NCBI RefSeq assembly: GCF_018294505.1
Contig: NC_057814.1
Location: 33,651,789-33,715,788, forward strand
DNA: 64,000 nucleotides
From: Triticum aestivum
Lineage: Eukaryota > Streptophyta > Magnoliopsida > Poales > Poaceae
Direction: 5' to 3'
The notes beneath the pieces were generated by a model that ran no database searches, was not told the origin of the DNA, and saw nothing but the letters and a program-made list of their open reading frames with translations. A program made the position numbers and the translations under genes. The stretch's first letter is position 1. Each line of letters begins with the position of its first letter. Below are positions 57,773 to 64,000 of this stretch, one piece after another.

Positions 57773-60257
57773 ACTCCCCAAAGCTTAGACCTCGCTTGTC
57801 CTCAAGCGAAAACCGAAATCGAAAAACATGTCCACATGCTTTGAGAGAGAGGTGTCGATAAAAACAAAATACGGACATAGAAGCATCATGTTGATTATTA
57901 TAACAGCAAAAAATTTAAACATCAGACTTTTATCATAGAACTTTTATCATAGACTTCTCATGAATAAGTAACAGTTCATCACATAACCGAAGTATAAAAC
58001 AAAAAACTCTATTAGAAACCAACAAACTATGTTTTCGGTCAACTTTGAAACTACAATTCATCATCTTTTCAGGAAGAGTCACGTGTCAGAGCCTTTAGGC
58101 AAGTCCACATACTCAACTATCATATAGTCTTCTATGATTGCTAACACTCACTCCGTACACATGAGCAAAACGTTTCAACCGGACACATAGAAAGATAGGG
58201 GCTTATAGTTTCGCCTGCCAACATATTCACCTCAAGGGTGATGTCAACAATAATAACTCATGCTATCTATATTCAACTGGACATATGTGCCTAGATCTTT
58301 CCTCACCACATGACGCTTGCCAAAGGAGAAAAATAAAAATGAATAGATGGAAAACTTTGACTCTTTGCATAAAAGTAAATACATGAAAGTAAAAGATAGG
58401 CCCTTCGCAGAGGGAAGCAGAGCTTGCCATGCGCTTATTTGCTTGTATGCTCAATCCCTTAGTGCAAAAGAATGTCCCGTTGTATTGCCCCTTAAGATGA
58501 CAACCTTTATTATGCAGTCTATCGCTTTTATTCTTTGTCATCCAAGTTCGTACAACACTCAATTTTCTCTTACACTAAATGATCACACTTTTAGAAGAAA
58601 TTTTTATTGCCTTTTTGCACTGATGACAACTTTTTGCACCGATGACAACTTACTTGAGGGATCTTGCTCAATCCCTAGGTAGGTAGGGTGGACACTTTGA
58701 AAACAATTTGGGTTTAAGAGTTTTTTGATGCACAAGTAGTATCTCTACTTAGTGCTGAATTTTTAGCTAGCAAAGATAGGGGCAAGCACCACATGTTGAA
58801 GGATCTATGACAATATGACTTCTATGTGAATATAAACAAACATAAAGCATTATGTTGTCTTCCTTGTCCAACGTCAACAATTTTGGCATATAATATTTTT
58901 ATGAGGGCTCACAATCACAAAAGATTTCTAGGATAGTATATTTATATGTGAATCTTCTCTTCCCTTATTAATTCTTTCATGAGTTGCATCATTGACTAAT
59001 GCTATGTTTGTCAATCTCTAATAAAATTTTCTACTTATACTTTTCCTTATGTGGTGCTATCACCTACCATAGGATTAGTATATGATCTTATTGATTTATT
59101 TCCTTTCTCTTTTTTCTTTCTTTGTTATTTCTTTTCTTTATTTGCAACGTGAAAGTAAAGAAAGCAAAAACTCAAACTAAACTTTATTATATAACTTGCA
59201 CACGATTACAATGATAGATCACTAAGAAAACTCTCAAAGAAGAAAGGGTCGAACTAAACTTTATTTCATCTAAAGCAAAAAGATCGAACTAAGATAAGTA
59301 AAACCAAAAAGATAGTGGGATGATACGATACCGGGGCACCTCCCCCAAGCATGGCGGAAGCCAAGGGGAGTGCCCATACTCGATACTCAGTTCTCCTTTG
59401 GTGGTGAAGAAGATGATGTTGGAGATGAAGAAGTATTCTCCAATATAACCATGAGTAGATCCTTCAAACCTTGAATCTCTCAAAGGGCTTGATCAATTAA
59501 TTTACTGTTTTTCTTCACCTCGGCCATTATGTGTTTATTCTCCGGGGCCCACGGTTTTGTTCCTACACTATTTTCTCTTCGCCGACATATGTCCTAATTG
59601 GACGGTATGTGCCTACAAGGAGTATTCTCGAACCCATAATTGTGAATCAAATTGCGAAAATTGTTACGATGTAAAATGTGTAAGGGCCTCCTCGGTGGGA
59701 GTTCTTCTTGATTGTTCGATGATCACATGGCTGGATGAGGATTAGGGTGAGTAGAGATGCCAGCTAATGTGCCCCTCTCGGAGGCCGGAGAGTGAACCCC
59801 AAAAGGATTTCCCTCTTCTTCCTCCATAGCAACCTCTTCAGCTTCATCCCTCCTTAGATCCTCCTGAATCAACCTAGTGTCTCCTTCTCAATTGTTGAAG
59901 GGTGAGGAAGACATGATGTTGGTCTAGCTAAATCTATCAAAAAAAAGCAAGAAAAGAGAACGGAGGATTTCTCCGTGATACGGTGGTTAATAGGTTCGGG
60001 AAGTATATATAGATTTTTTTATCCTGGAGGACAAGCATACCGGAGAAAAACGAAGTCCGGAAGGTGTCTCAGGTGGGCACAACCCACCTGGGCACGCCAG
60101 GCAAGCCTGGCGCGCCTTGGTGTCTTGTGCCCACCAGGCGACGCTTCCTGGAAGTTTCTTTATTTCCTAAATTCTAAAATATTCCAAAACTGATAAAAAA
60201 TATTTTTGCGGATTTGTCGGAGTCCGTTTACTTAACGTATCACATACCTCCTTATTT
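57773..60257 (-). other. Long 3' region of the Athila-like element
   Basis: About 2.5 kb with many stops in all frames. A minus-strand piece at 59289-59483 (PWLPPCLGEVPRYRIIPLS) may be a relic of a third frame. No intact gene. It contains the LTR-like segment at 59990-60170. Confidence 0.5.
59990..60170 (-). promoter_or_regulatory. LTR-like promoter segment inside the Athila-like element
   Basis: On the minus strand a GC-rich palindromic part (CCAAGGCGCGCCAGGC, GTGCCCAGGTGGGTTGTGCC) is followed by CGGTATGC and TATATATA near 60005-60012. The LTR has the same order: CCTGGGCGCGCCAGGG-like palindrome, GGGTTGTGCC, CTGGTATATAAG. It may drive a separate RNA for the third frame. Confidence 0.45.
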
Positions 60258-61882
60258 TCACGATTCTGGAGTGTTCCGGAAGGACTCTTTTATGTGTTCT
60301 TCCGGTGTCAATGTTTGGATAATATTACTTTCAACATTAATAGGCGTACCTGAAATATAATGCTTTATTCGTTGCCCATTGACAACCTTCGGGTTAGTAC
60401 CTTCGGAATTATTTATTTTGATGGCTCTAGACCGGTAAACCTCCTCGATGACATAAGGGCCTTCCCATTTTGAGAGGAGTTTTCCTGCAAAGAATCTAAA
60501 ACGAGAGTTGTACAAAAGAACATACTCTCCGACTTTAAACTCACACTTTTGGATTCTTTTTTCATGCCATCTTTTAACTGTTCTTTGAATAAATTTGCAT
60601 TTTCATAAGCTTGGGTTCTCCATTCATCTAATGAGCTTATATCAAATAACCTCTTTTCCCCAGCAAATTTGAAATCATAATTGAGTTCTTTGACTGCCCA
60701 ATATGCTTTATGTTCTTACTCAAGAGGCAAATGACAAGCTTTTCCATAAACCATTTTATAAGGAGACATACTGATAGGATTTTTATATGCTGTTCTATAA
60801 GCCCAAAGTGCGTCATCTAATTTCTTAGACCAATTCTTCCTACACTATTGACAGTCTTTTGCAAAATTAATTTTATTTCCCTATTGCTAAGTTCAACTTG
60901 ACCAGTAGACTGAGGATGATAGGGTGATGCAATTCTATGGTTAACATCATACTTGGCACGTATTTTACGGAAAGCACCATGAATAAAGTGTGAACCACCA
61001 TCAGTCATTAAATATCTAGGGACTCCAAACCTTGGGAAAATAACTTCCTTAAGCATTTTAATAGAGGTGTTGGGATCAGCACTACCAGTAGGGATAGCCT
61101 CTACCCATTTAGTAACATAATAAACAACAACCAAAATATTTGTATACCCATTAGAGGAAGGAAAAGGTCCCATGTAATCAAATCCCCAAACAACAAATGG
61201 TTCAACAGCAAGTGAATAATTCATAGGCATTTCTTGACACTTACCGATATTACCTATTCTTTGACATCCATCACAAGATGAGACATACTTACCGGCATCC
61301 TTGAAGAGAGTAGGCCAATAAAATCCAGACTGCAATACCTTATGAGCAGTTCTATCTCCAGCATGATGCGCTCCATAAGCTTCGGAGTGACATTTCCGTA
61401 GGATTTGTCCCTGTTCATGCTCGGGTACACAATGTCTAATAATACCATCTACTCCTTCTTTATAAAGATGTGGGTCATCCAAAAAGTAATGTCTTAAATC
61501 ATACAAGAATTTTTTGTTTTGTTGGTATGTAAAGTTAGGTGGAAAATATTTAGCAACAATGTATTTAGCATAGTCAGCATACCAAGGAGTACCAGTAGCA
61601 ACATTTATTGCAGCTAACTGCTCATCGGGAAAACTATCATTAATAAGAAGAGGGTCATCAAGCTCATTTTCAAGCTTAGACAAATTATCAGCTACAGGGT
61701 TCTCAGCTCCTTTTCTATCAATGGTATGCAAATCAAATTCTTGTAACAAGAGAACCCAATGAATAAGTCTAGGTTTAGCATCTTTCTTTTCCATAAGATA
61801 TTTAATAGCAGCATGGTCTGTGTGAACAGTTACTTTGGAATCAACAATATAAGGTCTAAATTTATCACAAGCAAACAACACT
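60258..61882 (-). pseudogene. RNase H end and integrase of the Athila-like element
   Basis: Minus strand, from the CACTA-C junction leftwards. RNase H end: [21 protein letters not shown]...[12 protein letters not shown]. Zinc-binding region: [14 protein letters not shown]...CDGCQRIG. Integrase core: [26 protein letters not shown] and [11 protein letters not shown] give D, D, E. A frameshift near 60840, a stop near 60718 (TAA after HLPLE) and another shift near 60560 precede the C-terminal LLSKWEGPYVIEEVY (60258-60515). The reverse transcriptase would be on the far side of CACTA-C. Not functional. Confidence 0.88.
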
Positions 61883-62320
61883 CACTACAGGAATCAGCTA
61901 CTTTGCCGTCTGCCACGGCAGACGGCAAAGGCAAGGATGGCGGACGGCAAAGGCCTTTGCCGTCGGCCGCGGATGGCAAAAGGCTCCGGCAAAGTAGGCA
62001 TCGGTAAAGAGCTTCTTTGCCGTCTGCTTTTTGAAGCGGACGGCAAAGGGGCCTTTGCCATCAGCGGCGGACGGCAAAGAAAGCCAACGGCAATAAATTC
62101 GCTGTTAGTCCGTTAGGTGGCTAACGGCAGTCTTTGCCGTCCGTGGCTGATGGCAAAGAGGATCAAGCCTTTGTCGTCTGCCACTGTAGGTAAACTGACC
62201 AAATGGGTCAGTTGCCAGGAAGCACAGGTGGTTGCCACGTGGCTTCTTTGCCGTCCGCCGCGGACGGCAAAGAGCCCGTTGCCGTCGGTGGCAGACGACA
62301 AAGAGCCTGCATTGCCTCTT
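61883..62320. repeat. Terminal hairpin-rich region of CACTA-C
   Basis: At least six inverted pairs of TTTGCCGTC and GACGGCAAAG, for example 61903-61930 (arms of 13 bp around one base) and 62250-62275. This is the subterminal repeat of the family. Confidence 0.85.
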
Positions 62321-62636
62321 TTTTCTATTTTTTCTTATACCCAACCATTTTCACAGCAAATAGATGGTACATATATATTTTTCACATGGCAAGTTCACAG
62401 CAAAAATATGAGATATCCAACACATATAATTTCATCATACATGCATAGTTCCATCAACCATACATAGCAAGTTCCACATAAATGCATCCAACCATACATA
62501 TTACAATAGTTTCATCCTACCATACATGCATAGTTCATCGATACAAAATAAACATAGTTCATCCAAACAAGCACTCCATCTATGCTAGCTTCCGTGAAGC
62601 GAATGAATTCTGCAAAATGGGAAATAAGAAAGTTAG

Positions 62637-62700
62637 AAGAAGAAGATTAGAAGAAGAAGAAGAAGAAGAAGAAGAAGAAGAAATGAAGAAGAAGAAGAAT
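62637..62700. repeat. GAA/AAG microsatellite
   Basis: Near-continuous AGA/AAG trinucleotides with a few interruptions (ATT, ATG). Confidence 0.9.
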
Positions 62701-62712
62701 ATATGACATTTA

Positions 62713-63310
62713 TGAGCTAATTTAGGTGAAATTGATCGTTTGTGAGCTAACTTAGGTGAAATGGATCGTTTATGAGCTAACCTAGGTGAAATGGATCGCT
62801 TATGAGCTAACTTAGGTGAAATGCATCATTTTAGAGCTAACCTAGGTAAGATAGATCATTTTGGAGCTAACTTAGGTAAAATGGGTCATTTTAGAGCTAA
62901 CTTGGGTAAAATGGATCATTTATGAGCTAAGTAAGGTAAAATGGGTCATTTTAGAGCTAACTTGGGTAAAATGGATCGTTTATGAGCTAACTAAGGTAAA
63001 ATGGATCATTTTAGAACTAACTTAGGTAAAATGGATCGTTTATGAGCTAACTAAGCTAATTATGCCATTTTTGACATAAGTAAGCTAAGTACATGTCATT
63101 ATTGAGCAAACCTAGTTAACTAAGCATATTAGAGCTAACTTTGGTCATTTTGGAGGAAACAAAGCTAAGTATAGATCGTTTTAGAGCTAACTTAGGTAAA
63201 ATGGATGGTTTTAAAGGTCAGTAAGCTTATTAAGTCATTTTGGAGGAAATAAAGCTAAGTCTAGGTCATTGTGGTAACCATTTTGGAGGAAATAAGGCTA
63301 GGTCTAGGTC
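62713..63310. repeat. 30-bp tandem repeat of CACTA-C
   Basis: Unit like GAGCTAACTTAGGTGAAATG plus about ten more bases (GATCGTTTAT), about twelve regular copies to 63060 and then degenerate ones. There are no unique spacers. Confidence 0.85.
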
Positions 63311-63518
63311 TTTATGCATTTGTTAAGCAAAACACTAGAGAAACTTACCATGATCATGGAGGTGTAGGAGCAGGCTGGCTCGTGCCGGTAGCTGGAGAAG
63401 GATCGTGCGATGCTTGTCTGGAGTTACGCGGCACCAAAGATCATTTCCAATGTCTCGTTAGCATGATGACACTCAAATGTTAAGACTAGCAAGTAATGTC
63501 CATTCAAATTAAACTCAC

Positions 63519-64000
63519 CGTGGTCCCAGGAGCAATCACTGGCATCGGTGGAGCGGTCTGACCGGTCTTCTCGCACACAGACTGCACATTTGGTTTTGGC
63601 TAATCTGCAGAAGAAACTTACCACAAGGAGCTCGTACATGGCCCTTTCCTGCATGTCATTCCGTGCCCTCTCCTCCTCCAACATCGTTGTCATCCTGTCC
63701 TCCAACTCCCGCTGCCTCTCCGCCGCCTCCGCCAGAAGTTTCTCCGTTCTATCTCTCTCACTCTGTATAGCAGCCTGCAACACCACTCCTCGTTACCATT
63801 TGTAATCATTGATGGAAGCACAGACAATGTAATGGAGAAAGATAACTGAGTACGTATAACTAACCTTGATGGCGAGTTGGACTGGCCGTGCACGAGGCCT
63901 TATCTCACGAGCGGAGCTCGACTGGCGCGCCTTGATCTCCGGGAGAGTGCTAGGACAACGGATAAGTCCATCTCCAATGGCTATGGAGCCATGGGACCTC
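63519..64000 (-). CDS. 3' exons of the CACTA-C gene (coiled-coil protein)
   Basis: Three exons fit on the minus strand with matching phases: 63865-64000 (partial, KARQSSSAREIRPRARPVQLA), 63622-63774 (51 codons) and 63519-63581 (21 codons). Donors are AAG|GTTAGT, GTG|GTAAGT and ACG|GTGAGT; acceptors are TTGCAG and GTGCAG. A last short exon near 63355-63440 is likely but its frame is unclear. The middle exon is a charged coiled coil (ERDRTEKLLAEAAERQRELE), and the next is Pro/Thr-rich. This layout resembles the C-terminus of Ptta/En/Spm Transposase_24-type gene products. No lesion is seen in these exons. Most of the gene is outside. Confidence 0.6.

Larger units (their letters stand above)
11230..64000 (+). 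mobile_element. CACTA-A: outer CACTA transposon hosting all later insertions
   Basis: The left end is CACTAGTAGAAAACAGGGC at 11230, preceded by tgc. Own sequence visible in the window, after removing insertions, is 11230-12530, 22562-23378, 28805-32075 and about 55210-56253. These pieces run in order: terminus, leader, TNP2-type transposase gene (+ strand), about 337-bp tandem repeats, a second promoter, and the leader plus intron of a second gene. The right terminus is not in the window. It would lie beyond the Athila-like element that starts at 56254 and is itself unfinished at 64000. The continuation after 55206 is inferred from shared leader style, a matching ccc flank and lack of any other right terminus. 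If that is wrong, the element is truncated at 32075. Confidence 0.65.
56254..64000 (-). mobile_element. Athila-like Gypsy retrotransposon, reverse orientation, incomplete
   Basis: Its 3' LTR is at 56254-57772, pol lies to the right on the minus strand, and the 5' LTR must be beyond 64000. ataac (56249-56253) would be its left duplication. CACTA-C interrupts pol at 61883. Visible in-window parts are the 3' LTR, a long 3' region of about 2.5 kb, integrase and the C-terminal part of RNase H. The long region between pol and the 3' LTR is typical of Athila-group elements that can carry an envelope-like frame. None is intact here. Confidence 0.8.
61883..64000 (-). mobile_element. CACTA-C: third CACTA transposon, left end only
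   Basis: CACTACAGGAATCAGCTACT at 61883, preceded by act (61880-61882), breaks the RNase H frame of the Athila-like element. The termini and subterminal motif (TTTGCCGTC) differ from CACTA-A and B, so it is another family. A multi-exon minus-strand gene starts beyond 64000 and ends in the window. The right end is outside. Confidence 0.8.

Noticed and set aside
62713..63310. CRISPR-like regular repeats
   Set aside because: The units are head to tail with no unique spacers, in a plant transposon.

Overview
The window looks like a stretch of a Triticeae grass chromosome (wheat, Aegilops, barley or a close relative). The reasons are: short Stowaway elements with the CTCCCTC...GAGGGAG ends usual in these genomes; CACTA transposons with CACTAGTAGAAAA termini and accession-like 'tttagtcccggtt' subterminal repeats; and LTR retrotransposons of types that dominate wheat and barley. 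No prokaryotic feature is present. Family names are assigned from memory and should be treated as approximate.

Layout. Bases 1-11229 are ordinary genic or intergenic DNA. They hold one convincing host gene, a two-exon F-box/DUF295 gene (1772-3687), and three Stowaway MITEs, one of them about 160 bp upstream of its start codon. From 11230 to the end of the window I see no host gene. Everything there can be read as one nest of transposons.

The outermost element is a CACTA transposon (called CACTA-A), left end at 11230, right end probably beyond the window. Its TNP2-type transposase gene is on the + strand and is split by two retrotransposons. The first is a complete Tat-like Gypsy element (12531-22556, 5-bp duplication ggtcg). 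The second is an LTR element lacking its 3' LTR (23379-28799, duplication gtggg). A second CACTA (CACTA-B, 32076-55206) sits in the leader of CACTA-A's second gene. An Athila-like Gypsy element in reverse orientation starts at 56254 and leaves the window. It is cut by a third CACTA (CACTA-C, from 61883).

CACTA-B carries a minus-strand gene for a proline-rich protein ending in a Ulp1-type cysteine protease domain. That gene is broken by a 13.6-kb LTR-internal-LTR-internal-LTR array (33960-47572, duplication cttcc). Shared variants suggest the array grew by unequal crossing-over inside the LTR. The elements in the array carry no gag or pol. They encode an unfamiliar acidic, cysteine-containing protein.

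How the parts relate. CACTA-A and CACTA-B have the same plan in opposite orientations: an end promoter, a first gene, about 337-bp tandem repeats, an internal promoter, then a second gene. CACTA-A has the TNP2 transposase as its first gene. CACTA-B has only a small membrane-protein reading frame there, so it looks dependent on a transposase from elsewhere. Nearly all transposon genes are broken by frameshifts, stops or insertions. The most unusual points are the recombinant middle LTR, exact copies of the polypurine-tract motif inside the retrotransposon ORF, an antisense B3-like gene in the Tat-like element, and a target-site duplication flanking an element with no 3' LTR.
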